A DNA stretch of 64,000 nt. Origin: Dokdonella sp. (GTDB taxonomy: Bacteria > Pseudomonadota > Gammaproteobacteria > Xanthomonadales > Rhodanobacteraceae). The stretch's first letter is position 1; every line of letters begins with the position of its first letter. Positions 42,944 to 52,188 of the stretch are shown piece by piece. The notes under the pieces were generated by a model. It was given only the letters and a program-made list of their open reading frames with translations. It searched no databases and was not told the DNA's origin. Made by a program: the position numbers and the translations under genes. The DNA is taken from NCBI RefSeq assembly GCF_017744955.1, contig NZ_JAGIAG010000006.1, forward strand, positions 124,001 through 188,000. Reading direction: 5' to 3'.

Positions 42944-44029
42944 TCACGTGTCCCGCGACGCCGCGATCATCAGCTGGTGCAGCTTCTGATGGTGGCTGCG
43001 CCAGCCGTCGCCGTCGAACAGCATGAACAGGCCGAGCTGCAGCAGGCTGCGGCCGGTGTCGTTGCGCGACACCAGCACGAGCCGGCGCTTCGCGTCGACG
43101 ATCATGAACTGCCCGCCCCAGCCGTCGGCCCAGATCGTGTCGGCGTCGCGGTCGATCCACCACAGATAGCCATAGGCGTCGAACGGGGCCATGTCGCGGA
43201 CCTGCGAGTACGCCCGCGTGCTCTCCTCGACCCAGTGCTGCGGGATCACCTGCGTCGCACCCCAGCGACCGCCGTTCGCGTACAGCGCGCCGAAGCGCGC
43301 GAGGTCCGCCGCCGACAGGAAGATCACGAACTGCCGGTGCTCGGTGTAGCCGGGCTGGTCGTAAATGACGTGCTCGGGCTTGAACGTGGTCATGCCGGTC
43401 GGCTTGGCGATCCAGTCGTACAACGCCTGGCCGATGCTCATGCCGGTACGCCGCTCGAAGATCACGCCGAGCACGTTGAAGCCCCAGTTGTTGTAGTAGA
43501 ACGCCTCGCCCGGCTTGTGCGAACCGCGCCGCGGACGGCCGTCCTTCATGCCCTTGGCCTCGCCGGCCGCCTCGATGTAGATGCCCGAGCGCGACTCGAG
43601 CAGATCGCGGATCGTCGCCGTCCTCTCGGTCGCGGTCAGCGGCACCACCGCATCGTCGATGCCGAGCTCGGCCAGCGTCTGGTCCAGGCGCAGGTAGCCC
43701 TTCTCGATCGCGATGCCGTACAGCCCGCTGAGCAGGCTCTTGCGCACCGAATGCGTGTTGATCGGCAGGTCGGCATCGCCCCACTGCGCCAGGCGCTTGC
43801 CGTCCTTCAGCGCGACGAAGGCGTCGAAGCGCGTCTGCTGCGGCAGGTAGGCGTATGCCTCCCGGATCGCATCGGGATGCGTCACGGTCGCGGCCGGCAG
43901 ATCGGTGCCGAACGCGTTGCGCTCGCCGACGCGGATCGCCGGAATCGCGCTCAGCGCAGTCGCGGCGGCGATCAGGCACGGCAGCGCCCATGCGGCGATC
44001 TTCAGGGTCTTGCGGATTTTCGGGTTCAT
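42944..44029 (-). CDS. Beta-lactamase-fold serine hydrolase
   Basis: A 361-residue protein with an N-terminal signal/anchor (IAAWALPCLIAAATALSAIPA). The active-site SxxK is S94-V-R-K97 in NTHSVRKSLLSG; the YxN-type element is YYNNWGF and a late DGWGGQF replaces the KTG box. This places it in class C-like esterases and DD-peptidases (family S12), with an amide or ester substrate unknown. It is an exported or membrane-attached periplasmic enzyme. It converges on the M28 gene with 21 bases between stops. Confidence 0.85.
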   Translation of the reverse strand: MNPKIRKTLKIAAWALPCLIAAATALSAIPAIRVGERNAFGTDLPAATVTHPDAIREAYAYLPQQTRFDAFVALKDGKRLAQWGDADLPINTHSVRKSLLSGLYGIAIEKGYLRLDQTLAELGIDDAVVPLTATERTATIRDLLESRSGIYIEAAGEAKGMKDGRPRRGSHKPGEAFYYNNWGFNVLGVIFERRTGMSIGQALYDWIAKPTGMTTFKPEHVIYDQPGYTEHRQFVIFLSAADLARFGALYANGGRWGATQVIPQHWVEESTRAYSQVRDMAPFDAYGYLWWIDRDADTIWADGWGGQFMIVDAKRRLVLVSRNDTGRSLLQLGLFMLFDGDGWRSHHQKLHQLMIAASRDT

Positions 44030-44174
44030 GCGGCATCGCTCCGGGAGGACGACGCGTACTGTCCGCGCCGGCGCCGGATGCGCCCAGATAACGGAAGTCA
44101 TCGAAGCGGATGACGAAAGTCACCACTTCGCAAATCGGCTTGCCTTCGTCGCGCGCGAACGCGAAGCTGGCCGC

Positions 44175-45317
44175 ATGTCGCGCCGCACCGCCTACGCCCA
44201 TCCGCTCGCGGCGATCGCCGCCGCGATCGCCTGGGCGGCGGTCGGGCTGGAGCTGTGGACCGGACCGGTCGTCGCCACCGCGATCGGCGCCTCGCTGCCG
44301 GTGCACGGCTTCGCGCGCGCCCTGCATCTGGCCTTCGGGCTGGTGGTCGCGATCTCGCTGGGGCTTCGCGCGCGTCGCCCGGCGAGGCTCGCTTCGGCAA
44401 TTCTCCTCTGCGCGATTGCGCTGGTGCTGGTCGCGCTCTACCGCTACAACTCCGCCGCGGCGCTGCTGGTCATTCCGATGCTGGAATTCGCCGGCCTGCT
44501 CGGCCTGCGCGCGCTGGCCTGCGCCTACGTGGCGACGAACGTCGCGCTGCTCGCCGTCGTCGTCGCGTTCCGGCAGATGGATTTTCCGCTCACCTACGTC
44601 GGCCTGCAGGCCGGGTTCCAGCTGTTCGCGATCCTGCTCGTGCGCTCGGCGCGCAGAACCGAGCAGGCGCGCGACGAACTCGCCGCCACGCATGCCGAAC
44701 TGCTGGCCACGCGCGGCATGCTGGCCGAGATCGCCCGCGGCCAGGAGCGCCTGCGTCTGTCGCGCGAGCTGCACGACGTCGCCGGACACAAGCTGACCGC
44801 GCTGCGCCTGAATCTGGCCGCGCTGGCGCACAACAAACAGCTCGACACCGGCGAGATCGTCGCGCTGTGCACGCGCCTGTCCGAGGAACTGCTCGACGAT
44901 CTGCGCTCGGTCGCGCATCAATTGCGCCTGCACGACGGCCTCGACCTCGGCGCGACCCTGCGGCGCATGGCCGCTCCGTTTCCGCGCCCGCGCGTCCGCT
45001 TCGACGTCGCCGCGGACGCGCGCGTCGGCACGCTGGAGCAGGCCGAAGCCCTGCTGCGTGCGTTCCAGGAAGGCCTGACCAATGCGGTGCGGCACGGCGA
45101 CGCCGGCGAGCTGCTGGTCAGCCTGCGCCGCGAGAACGGCGAGATCGTGCTCGATCTGCGCGACGACGGTCGCGGCCACGGCGAGGTCCGCGCCGGCGGC
45201 GGGCTGTCCGGCATGCGCGAGCGCCTGCAGGCGCTCGGCGGCGAACTGCGCTTCGAGCGCGCCGGTGACGGCTTCCATCTGCAGGCGCGCCTGCCGGAAG
45301 CGCGGTCGCCCGCGTGA
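44175..45317 (+). CDS. NarL-type membrane sensor histidine kinase
   Basis: A 380-residue kinase with five or six N-terminal helices up to about residue 157 acting as sensor and anchor. A coiled linker and the HisKA_3 box LRLSRELHDVAGHKLTALRLNLA follow, with phospho-acceptor H200. The ATPase domain has an N box (FQEGLTNAVRHG) and G boxes (DDGRGHG; GGLSGMRERLQALGG). It is the DesK/NarX kind of kinase and partners the overlapping LuxR regulator downstream (GTGA). The signal is unknown. Confidence 0.9.
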   Translation: MSRRTAYAHPLAAIAAAIAWAAVGLELWTGPVVATAIGASLPVHGFARALHLAFGLVVAISLGLRARRPARLASAILLCAIALVLVALYRYNSAAALLVIPMLEFAGLLGLRALACAYVATNVALLAVVVAFRQMDFPLTYVGLQAGFQLFAILLVRSARRTEQARDELAATHAELLATRGMLAEIARGQERLRLSRELHDVAGHKLTALRLNLAALAHNKQLDTGEIVALCTRLSEELLDDLRSVAHQLRLHDGLDLGATLRRMAAPFPRPRVRFDVAADARVGTLEQAEALLRAFQEGLTNAVRHGDAGELLVSLRRENGEIVLDLRDDGRGHGEVRAGGGLSGMRERLQALGGELRFERAGDGFHLQARLPEARSPA

Positions 45318-45964
45318 AACGCATCGAGCCCGCGCCAATCCGCATCGCCCTCGCCGACGACCAGGCGCTGGTGCGCGGCGGACTGAAGGCCCTGCTCGGC
45401 GGCTTCGCGCAGTTCGAGATCGTCCTGGAGGCCAGCGATGGCGAGGAGCTGCTGGACAAGCTGCCTGCGGTGACGATCGACGTCGTGCTCTGCGACGTGC
45501 GCATGCCGCGGCTGGACGGCTTCGGCGTCTGCGCGCGCCTGCGCCGTCTCGCCGACGCGCCGCCGGTGATCCTGCTGACCACCTTCGACGATGCGGATCT
45601 CGCGCTGCGCGCGATCGAGGCCGGCGCCAAGGGTTTCCTACTGAAGGACGCCTCGCCGCTCGAACTGGTCGAGACGATCGAGGAAGTCGCCGCCGGCCGT
45701 TCGATCGTCGCGCCGGTCGCCACCGACGCGATTCGCGAACGCTACGCCTATCGCGACCGCGAGCTTTCCGGCGAAACCTTCAACAAGCGCGAACTGGACA
45801 TCCTGCGCCTGCTCGCCGGCGGCTACACGAACCGCGAGATCGGGCAGGCCATCCACGTCACCGAGGGCACGGTGAAGAACTATCTGATGGACATCTTCGA
45901 CAAGCTCGGCACGCGCGACCGCACGCGGGCGGTGCTGAAGGCGATCACGCTGAAGCTCATCTAG
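45314..45964 (+). CDS. LuxR/NarL-family response regulator
   Basis: A 216-residue regulator with a GTG start inside the kinase stop (GTGA). The receiver domain has phospho-acceptor D61 in VVLCDVRMPRLDG and the switch segment LLTTFDDADLALRAIEAGAKGFLLKDA. The C-terminal HTH is FNKRELDILRLLAGGYTNREIGQAIHVTEGTVKNYLMDIFDKLG, a clear GerE/LuxR domain. It should act on promoters chosen by the upstream kinase; the targets are not evident. Confidence 0.93.
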   Translation: MKRIEPAPIRIALADDQALVRGGLKALLGGFAQFEIVLEASDGEELLDKLPAVTIDVVLCDVRMPRLDGFGVCARLRRLADAPPVILLTTFDDADLALRAIEAGAKGFLLKDASPLELVETIEEVAAGRSIVAPVATDAIRERYAYRDRELSGETFNKRELDILRLLAGGYTNREIGQAIHVTEGTVKNYLMDIFDKLGTRDRTRAVLKAITLKLI

Positions 45965-46013
45965 GCGAGGCTTTTTCGCCGGCAGGCGCCGATGCGATCC
46001 GATGGCGCTCGAA

Positions 46014-46576
46014 TCAATCCAGGCGCGTGAACAGCAGCGCGATGTACGCGCCGATGAGCAGGGTCGCGGCGAGCGCCAGGAGCTGGTGATAGCGCGGCCG
46101 CGCGATCGCGATGCCGCTGACGCCCATCGCGGCGAAGCCGAGGTGAAAGGCGAGATCGGCGGCGCGCGGCGCCGTGCCGAACAGCACGAGCTGCTTGCCG
46201 AGGCTGGCGACGATCAGCAACACGAGCAGCGCGAAGAACCAGGTGCGATGTCCGTAGTAGTGCTCGCGCAGGTCCACCGCGGCATCGCCGAAGGCGTCCG
46301 GCAGCACCAGCGCCGCGAGCAGGTACAGCACGATCGTCTGCGCGAGCACGGCGGAAAACGCCAGGAAGGTCCAGTTCGCGTAGTGGCGCGGCCGTACATC
46401 GACCACCACGACTGCACCGCGATCACCACGATCAGGACCGCCCACAGCACGGCGGGCCAGTAGCCCTTCAGCCGCGCGCGCGACTGCATCAGTCCGCGCA
46501 CGCCCTTCAGCACCTGCGTGATCGCCAGCCCCAGGATCAGCGAGATCAGGACCGAGAGGTAGCTGAAAGCGTCCAT
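46014..46576 (-). pseudogene. Frameshifted integral membrane protein gene
   Basis: The ATG at 46576 opens MDAFSYLSVLISLILGLAITQ with a second helix YWPAVLWAVLIVVIAVQSWW; the frame is then lost after SMYGR and stops at 46214. The neighbouring frame resumes at once with RHYANWTFLAFSAVLAQTIVLYLL and two further helices, ending FTRLD at 46014. Total length 563 is one base short of 188 codons, so a single missing base near 46390-46402 explains the break. The intact product would be a 187-residue protein with five or six helices, function unknown. Sequencing error is possible. Confidence 0.8.
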
Positions 46577-46630
46577 ACGAGGCGGCACCGGGCACAGGGC
46601 GAAACCCGCGCAGCATAGCGCGACGAGGCG

Positions 46631-47650
46631 TCAGTGCGGCCGCGCCGCCTTGCGCCGGCGCTTGACCTCGTACATGGCCTGGTCGGCACGCGCCAGCAGC
46701 GCCAGCGGATCGGCGTCGGCGGACTCCGCCGCGACCACGCCGATGCTGGGACCGGCATAGTCGATGCGCACGCCGTCCAGGTCGAACGCGCCGATGGTTG
46801 CCGCGAGCAGGCGCGCCTGCATCGACGCCGTCGCCTCGGCGGCCGCCTCGCGCCGCACGCTCGACAAGGCGACGAATTCGTCTCCGCCGAGCCGCGCGAC
46901 GAATCCGTCCAGGCGCAGCGCGCCTTGCAAACGGCCGGCGATCGCGCTCAGGAAACGGTCGCCGACATCGTGGCCGTAGCGGTCGTTGATCGCCTTGAAG
47001 CCGTCGAGGTCGACGAAAGCGGCGACCAGCACCTCGCCGTCGCTCGCATGCGCGGCCCGGCGCCGGTGCATTTCCTCCATCAGCGCGCGGCGGTTGGGCA
47101 GTTGCGTGGTCGTGTCGGTGAGCGCGCTCCGCGCGAGCAGGTCGTTGGCATGACGCAGCGCCTGCAGCGTGCGTTCGCGATCGACCTGCTGGGCGATCAG
47201 CTGCGAGAACATCTGCAGCACCTTCGGCGCCCCCGCGGCCAGCGGCGTGCGTTCGTCGCTGGCCGCGCACAGCGTGCCGTACAGCGCGCCGTCGCCGGTA
47301 CGCACCGGCGTGCTGGCGTAGGTGGCGATGCCGAGCGCGCGCGCGGCGTCCGAATCGCTCCAGCGACTGGCGACGTCGTCGGTGTAGGCGCACTCCTCTT
47401 CCAGCGCGCGCTTGCACAGCGTGCCCTCCCACGGCACCGACAAGCCTTCGGGAATCTGCAGCCGGCGACTGTTGCGCGCGAACAGCACGTGCTGCACGCC
47501 GGCACCGTCGTCGATCGTGGTCAGGTAGGTCGACTCCAGCCCCGTCACCGCCTGAAGCAGCTCCAGCAGCGGCCGCACGAGCTGTTCCAGCGTGTGCGCG
47601 TGGGTGATCGAGTCGGCGAGCTTGTCGAGGAAATCGCGGTTCGGGGACAT
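46631..47650 (-). CDS. GAF-GGDEF diguanylate cyclase
   Basis: A 339-residue cytoplasmic protein. A GAF domain spans about 20-160 (TYLTTIDDGAGVQHVLFARN; YASTPVRTGDGALYGTLCA). A GGDEF domain spans about 175-330 with the intact active site G255-G-D-E-F259 (ARLGGDEFVAL), substrate strand FVDLDGFKAIND and DALTDTTTQLPNRR-like start. It makes cyclic di-GMP from two GTP. The inhibitory I-site (RxxD nine residues before GGDEF) reads RLDG, so product feedback is probably weak. The frameshifted membrane gene lies downstream on the same strand. Confidence 0.9.
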   Translation of the reverse strand: MSPNRDFLDKLADSITHAHTLEQLVRPLLELLQAVTGLESTYLTTIDDGAGVQHVLFARNSRRLQIPEGLSVPWEGTLCKRALEEECAYTDDVASRWSDSDAARALGIATYASTPVRTGDGALYGTLCAASDERTPLAAGAPKVLQMFSQLIAQQVDRERTLQALRHANDLLARSALTDTTTQLPNRRALMEEMHRRRAAHASDGEVLVAAFVDLDGFKAINDRYGHDVGDRFLSAIAGRLQGALRLDGFVARLGGDEFVALSSVRREAAAEATASMQARLLAATIGAFDLDGVRIDYAGPSIGVVAAESADADPLALLARADQAMYEVKRRRKAARPH

Positions 47651-47820
47651 CGGAGATGAGCGGTAGGCGAGGGACGGCGGCGCGATTAAATCCGCAGGCG
47701 CCTCGCCCGGCAACCCGATGCACGATTTGCGTTACGCGAATTTGCACTCCGCACGATTCGTGGGAGGATGCTTTCGCGCCTCCGATGCGGCGCTCCGTCC
47801 GTCTCGTCGCACAGGTCCGT

Positions 47821-48927
47821 ATGAACCGCCTTCTCGCCTCGCTCGCGCTTCTGATGTCGTCCGCCGCCGGAACGGCCTTCGCCGAATGCAAGGACACCGC
47901 GCCCTACGCCGACGCGCGCGCGATCGTGCGCGACCTCGACCGCATCGTGGCGCCCGGCGGCGTGCAGGAGTCGTACAAGACGCGCATCGGCGGCGTCGAC
48001 CACTGGGTCAACGCGCGCGGCGAGGACCGGACCAACCCGGTCCTGCTGTTCGTCCACGGCGGCCCCGCCTCGCCGGTGACGCCGACGCTGTGGCAGTTCC
48101 AGCGGCCGATCGAGGAGTACTTCACCGTCGTCAACTACGACCAGCGCGGCGCCGGCAAGACCTATGTCGAGGACCATTCGGCCGCGGTCGGCGACAGCCT
48201 GCGCATCGAGCGCTACGTCGACGACGCGATCGAACTGGCCGAGCAGGTGCGCAAGCGCTACGGCAAGCGCAAGCTGGTGCTGATGGCGCACAGCTGGGGC
48301 ACCATCATCGGCATGCGCGCGGCGCTGAAGCGGCCCGATCTGTTCCACGCCTACGTCGGCATCGGCCAGGTCATCGACGTGCGCGAGAACGAGCGCCTGA
48401 GCTTCGACTACGGCCTGCAGCAGGCCAAGGCGCACGGCAACACCGCGGCGGTGAAGGAGCTGGAGGCGATCGCGCCCTACCCCGGTGACCGCCCGATCAC
48501 GCGCGAGCGCATCGTCGTCGCGCGCAAATGGGCGCAGTACTACGGCGGCCTCAGCGCATTCCGCGATGCTTCCGACTACTTCTTCAAGGCGCCGCTGCTG
48601 TCGCCGGACTACGAGGACCGCGATCGCTGCGCGATCGACGAAGGCAACGTGTTCACGCTCGGCCGCGTGCTGGACGAGTTCCTGGCCGTCGACCAGCGCG
48701 GCGTGCGCTCGTTCCCGATCCCGGTGCTGATGTTCATGGGCCGCCACGACTACACCACGCCGTCGGCGCCGACCGAGGCCTGGCTGCGCGCGGTCGACGC
48801 GCCCTACAAGCGCGGCATCTGGTTCGAGCGCTCGGCGCACATGATGCCGTGGGAGGAACCCGGCAAGACCGTGCTCAGCCTGGTGCAGTACGTGCTACCG
48901 CTGGCGAAGGACGCGGGGAAACCCTGA
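47821..48927 (+). CDS. Exported alpha/beta hydrolase (proline iminopeptidase-like)
   Basis: A 368-residue protein with signal peptide LLASLALLMSSAAGTAFA. The fold markers are the oxyanion loop FVHGGPASP, the second strand NYDQRGAGKTY and the nucleophile elbow MAHSWGTIIG (Ser in A-H-S-W-G). The acid is in MFMGRHDYTTP, and the late His is in SAHMMPWEEPG. HGGP and DQRGAG are shared with proline iminopeptidases (S33), so a peptidase or esterase role in the periplasm is likely. Confidence 0.85.
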   Translation: MNRLLASLALLMSSAAGTAFAECKDTAPYADARAIVRDLDRIVAPGGVQESYKTRIGGVDHWVNARGEDRTNPVLLFVHGGPASPVTPTLWQFQRPIEEYFTVVNYDQRGAGKTYVEDHSAAVGDSLRIERYVDDAIELAEQVRKRYGKRKLVLMAHSWGTIIGMRAALKRPDLFHAYVGIGQVIDVRENERLSFDYGLQQAKAHGNTAAVKELEAIAPYPGDRPITRERIVVARKWAQYYGGLSAFRDASDYFFKAPLLSPDYEDRDRCAIDEGNVFTLGRVLDEFLAVDQRGVRSFPIPVLMFMGRHDYTTPSAPTEAWLRAVDAPYKRGIWFERSAHMMPWEEPGKTVLSLVQYVLPLAKDAGKP

Positions 48928-48956
48928 GCGCGTTTCCCCGCGCGTGCCGCGAGCGG

Positions 48957-49874
48957 CTACGCGTGCGCCAGCGCGTAGTCGATCGCCGCGCGCACCGCCG
49001 CGACCTGCGCGGCGTTGCATTGCTCCGGCGTCGCCTTCGGGCTGTCCGGATAGACCTCGGTGGTGGTCTTGTAGCGCGCCTCGGTGACGCCGGCGCACAG
49101 GCCGAGCGGACGCAGCGCGTAGCGGATCACGCCCGGCGCGACCACCGGCGAGCCGATGATCTCGCCCTTCTCGTCGGCCGGCGCGATGTGCGTGACCTTC
49201 GCCACCGCGTCGATGATCGCCTGCTGGAATCCGGGCTGCGGCTGCGCTTCGTCGTCGACCAGGTAGAAACCGTCCGGAATGCTCTCCGGCTCGGACGACT
49301 TGCCGTCGCGCGCGGCCAGTGCCGGGCGGAACTCGGACTCGTCGCTGTCGGTGGTCTCGTGCAGGTCCACGTGCACGAGGAAACGGTCGCGCAGCGGCGC
49401 GACCAGCGCGAGCAGCGCGGCCGATTCCGCCGCCGGGCTGTTCTCGCGGAACGAACGGTTCGGGTCGATCGCGTGCGGATTCCAGCGATGGATGCGCTCG
49501 TAGGCCCACGGGCTGATGCACGGTACGACGAGCAGATTGACGCGACCCCCGTAGTCCGCCATGTGCCGCTCGACGAATTGCAATGCGCCGTGCACGCCGC
49601 TGGTTTCGTAGCCGTGCACGCCGCCGGTGACCAGCACGGTCGGCCGTTCGTCGCGCCAGTCGCGGCTGCGGATCGCGAACAGCGGATAGAGGTCGGGCGC
49701 GTAGTCGAGTTCACCGTACTGCGTCACGTCGAAACGCTCGCGGGCGCGGTCGATCGCGCTCAGCACGTCCTGCGCATAGCTGCGCTGGCGCGTCTGGCGC
49801 GACCGCCATTCGGCTTTCTCCGCCTCGCCCCAGGGAGTTCCGGGCGTACCGATCGGATAAGGCGCTGAACTCAT
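48957..49874 (-). CDS. M14 family zinc carboxypeptidase/succinylglutamate-desuccinylase-like protein
   Basis: A 305-residue protein without a signal peptide. Zinc ligands H87-x-x-E90 (GGVHGYETSG) and H172 (VDLHETTDS) are present, and N139-R140 (DPNRSF) is the substrate-carboxylate pair of the M14 fold. A general-base Glu is probable in VTEARYKTTTEV near residue 265. It should cleave a C-terminal or N-acyl amino acid; the cytoplasmic location suggests small-peptide processing. It converges on the hydrolase gene. Confidence 0.85.
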   Translation of the reverse strand: MSSAPYPIGTPGTPWGEAEKAEWRSRQTRQRSYAQDVLSAIDRARERFDVTQYGELDYAPDLYPLFAIRSRDWRDERPTVLVTGGVHGYETSGVHGALQFVERHMADYGGRVNLLVVPCISPWAYERIHRWNPHAIDPNRSFRENSPAAESAALLALVAPLRDRFLVHVDLHETTDSDESEFRPALAARDGKSSEPESIPDGFYLVDDEAQPQPGFQQAIIDAVAKVTHIAPADEKGEIIGSPVVAPGVIRYALRPLGLCAGVTEARYKTTTEVYPDSPKATPEQCNAAQVAAVRAAIDYALAHA

Positions 49875-50035
49875 TGCGGTATCGCTCGTCGTGGTGAGTG
49901 GAGCGGGACTGTAGCATCAAGCCGCCGAGCGCCGGCCCTTCGTCCGCCGCGATCTCGACCTGCATCGGCGCCTCGGCGATCATGCGCCGTCGACGGCGCG
50001 GTCGCGCAGCCGTCACGATCCGAAGGGGGAAATCC

Positions 50036-51241
50036 ATGCCGTCGCCTTTGCTCGCGCTCGCGCTCGCCATCGCGGCACCGTCCGTGACCGCCGTCGAGAC
50101 CTCGCCCTGGCGCAGCGCACACGCCGTCGACGTTTCCATACTGCAACCCGCTGCGCGACGCGCACAGCGCATTTCGACGACGATCGGCTGGAGCGCACGC
50201 GAGCAGCGAACCCTGCTGTTGGACGTATTCGGCGCTTCGTTCAGCGCGACGCGCACCGCCTTCGCGCAGCGCAGCGACGGCTGGATGTGGCAGGGCCGGC
50301 TCGACGCCTCGCCGGATCATGCCGTGTCGCTGACGATGCATCGCGGTGTACTCGCCGGATGGGTGCAGACGCCGCAAGGCCGCTACGAGATCGTGCCGCT
50401 GCCGGAAGGCGGCTCGGCGCTGGTCGAGGTCGATCCGACGGCCTTCTCCGGCTGCGGCGGCGCACTGCCGAAAGATGCGCTGATGCGCTATCCCGCGTTG
50501 CCGGCGCCGCGTCGCACCCCGATCGCGCCTGCGGGCGCCGACGAGCCGATCGACGTGCTGGTGGTCTATTCGCCGCAGGTGCTCGCCGCGATGGGTTCGC
50601 TGGCCAACGTCGAGGCGGAAATCCACGCCGCCGTCGACAGCGCGAACCTGGTGTTCGCCAACAGCGACATGACGGCGCGCTTCCACCTCGCCGCGATCCG
50701 GCCGTTCCCGCGCGACGAGGTCGACGTCTACGACCTGGAATGGCTGCGCATCGACCCGGCCGCGCTGGCGATGCGCGAGGAGGTCGGCGCGGACCTCGCA
50801 TCGCTGTGGGTCGAGAACAGCATCGACGTCTGCGGCGCCGGCTTCATCATGGACCGCCTCGACGACGGCTTCGCCGGCGACGCGGTGCAGATCACGATGC
50901 GCAGCTGCGCCGTCGGCGACCTGGTCTACGCGCACGAGCACGGCCACAACCTGGGCATGCAGCACGATCCCGCCTACGGCGTTCCGCCGGCGCAGGCGCT
51001 GTTTCCGTGGGCCTTCGGCCATTACGTCGACAACGCCTTCACCACGGTGATGTCCTATCCCTACGACTGCGCCGGCAACTGCTTCCGCGCGCCGTACTTC
51101 TCCAATCCCGACGTCCGCTTCATGGGCGTGCCGACCGGCATCGCCGACCAGCGCGACAACCACCGCGTCGGCAACGTCACCGCGCCGATCGTCGCGGGCT
51201 TCCGTCCGCGCGCATGGATCTTCGCCGACGGCTTCGAGTGA
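50036..51241 (+). CDS. Secreted metzincin (reprolysin-like) metallopeptidase with IFADGFE tail
   Basis: A 401-residue exported protease with a GGGGGAA-type RBS just before the ATG and signal peptide LLALALAIAAPSVTAV. A prodomain of about 165 residues includes SGCGG (C140), a possible cysteine switch. The zinc site H300-E-x-x-H304-x5-H310-D is the full metzincin consensus, with Met-turn M338 in VMSYPY. VYSPQVLAAMGSLANVEAEIHAAVDSAN marks the domain start. It ends AWIFADGFE, the same kind of tail as the M28 enzyme. Expected to be extracellular. Confidence 0.92.
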   Translation: MPSPLLALALAIAAPSVTAVETSPWRSAHAVDVSILQPAARRAQRISTTIGWSAREQRTLLLDVFGASFSATRTAFAQRSDGWMWQGRLDASPDHAVSLTMHRGVLAGWVQTPQGRYEIVPLPEGGSALVEVDPTAFSGCGGALPKDALMRYPALPAPRRTPIAPAGADEPIDVLVVYSPQVLAAMGSLANVEAEIHAAVDSANLVFANSDMTARFHLAAIRPFPRDEVDVYDLEWLRIDPAALAMREEVGADLASLWVENSIDVCGAGFIMDRLDDGFAGDAVQITMRSCAVGDLVYAHEHGHNLGMQHDPAYGVPPAQALFPWAFGHYVDNAFTTVMSYPYDCAGNCFRAPYFSNPDVRFMGVPTGIADQRDNHRVGNVTAPIVAGFRPRAWIFADGFE

Positions 51242-51314
51242 ACGCAGGCACGGCGATCGCGTCGACAGCGGCTACCATCCAGGGCATCGCCGACGCGCAT
51301 GCCCTCTCTTCGCC

Positions 51315-52184
51315 ATGATCCCGCCCTTCCCTCCGCGCTACGACGGCCCCCTGCTCACGCGCGAGGTCGCCACCGCGATGCGCGCGGCCGCGACGGCCGG
51401 CGATGCCGTCTGGTCGGGCTCCTTCGATCTCGGCCGCCGTCGCGAGGAGGTCGCGCTGAACGCGGACCATTGGCGTTGGCGCGGGCGCGACTATCCGTGG
51501 CCGCAGGACCTCAAGGAACGCACGATCTACGTCTGGGATGGCCAAGCGTTCCAGCCGGTGCAGCGCTACGGCGGATCGCTGATCAAGCTGGTGCCGACCG
51601 AATGGGGCGCGCCGACCTTCGAGATCGACGGCATCAAGATGCTGCCGACCGCGCAGGTCTCGCCGTACGCGGATGCGCAGCGCAAGGTCGCGCTGGTCGC
51701 GCCGCGCGGCAAGCACGTGCTCGACACCTGCGGCGGGCTCGGCTACTTCGCGCGCGCCTGCCTCGAGGACGGCGTCGCGCGCGTGGATTCGTTCGAGAAG
51801 AACGCCGACGTGCTCTGGCTGCGCAGCCTCAATCCATGGTCGCCCGATCCGCAGGCCGACGATCGCCTGCGGCTCGCGCACGCCGACATCTCCGAACACA
51901 TCGCCACGCTGCCGGACGCCGCCTACGAAGCGGCCCTGCACGACCCGCCGCGTTTCGGCATCGCCGGCGAGCTCTATTCGCAGGCGTTCTACGACCAGCT
52001 CGCGCGCGTGCTGCGCCCGCAGGCGCGCCTGTTCCACTACACCGGCACGCCGAACCGCAAGACCAGCGGGCGCGACGTGCCGATGGAAGTCTCGCGCCGC
52101 CTCGAGAAGGCCGGCTTCGCCACCGAGCGCGTGCTCGACGGCGTGTTCGCCGGCAAGGGCGGCGCGGCGAAGCGGCGGCGCTGA
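51315..52184 (+). CDS. Class I SAM-dependent methyltransferase
   Basis: A 289-residue soluble protein. Motif I is HVLDTCGGLGYFARAC near residues 134-149 and motif IV is LHDPPRFG near 212, a DPPR/DPPY-type motif typical of nucleic-acid methylases. A SAM-binding acidic residue lies in VDSFEKN. The N-terminal part (about 110 residues) is not recognised. Target rRNA, tRNA or another macromolecule is possible; it cannot be fixed here. It follows the metzincin gene by 73 bases. Confidence 0.75.
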   Translation: MIPPFPPRYDGPLLTREVATAMRAAATAGDAVWSGSFDLGRRREEVALNADHWRWRGRDYPWPQDLKERTIYVWDGQAFQPVQRYGGSLIKLVPTEWGAPTFEIDGIKMLPTAQVSPYADAQRKVALVAPRGKHVLDTCGGLGYFARACLEDGVARVDSFEKNADVLWLRSLNPWSPDPQADDRLRLAHADISEHIATLPDAAYEAALHDPPRFGIAGELYSQAFYDQLARVLRPQARLFHYTGTPNRKTSGRDVPMEVSRRLEKAGFATERVLDGVFAGKGGAAKRRR

Positions 52185-52188
52185 GCGC

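Noticed and set aside
47821..48927. Alpha/beta hydrolase as a frameshifted or truncated gene
   Set aside because: Length, signal peptide and triad regions are all in place.
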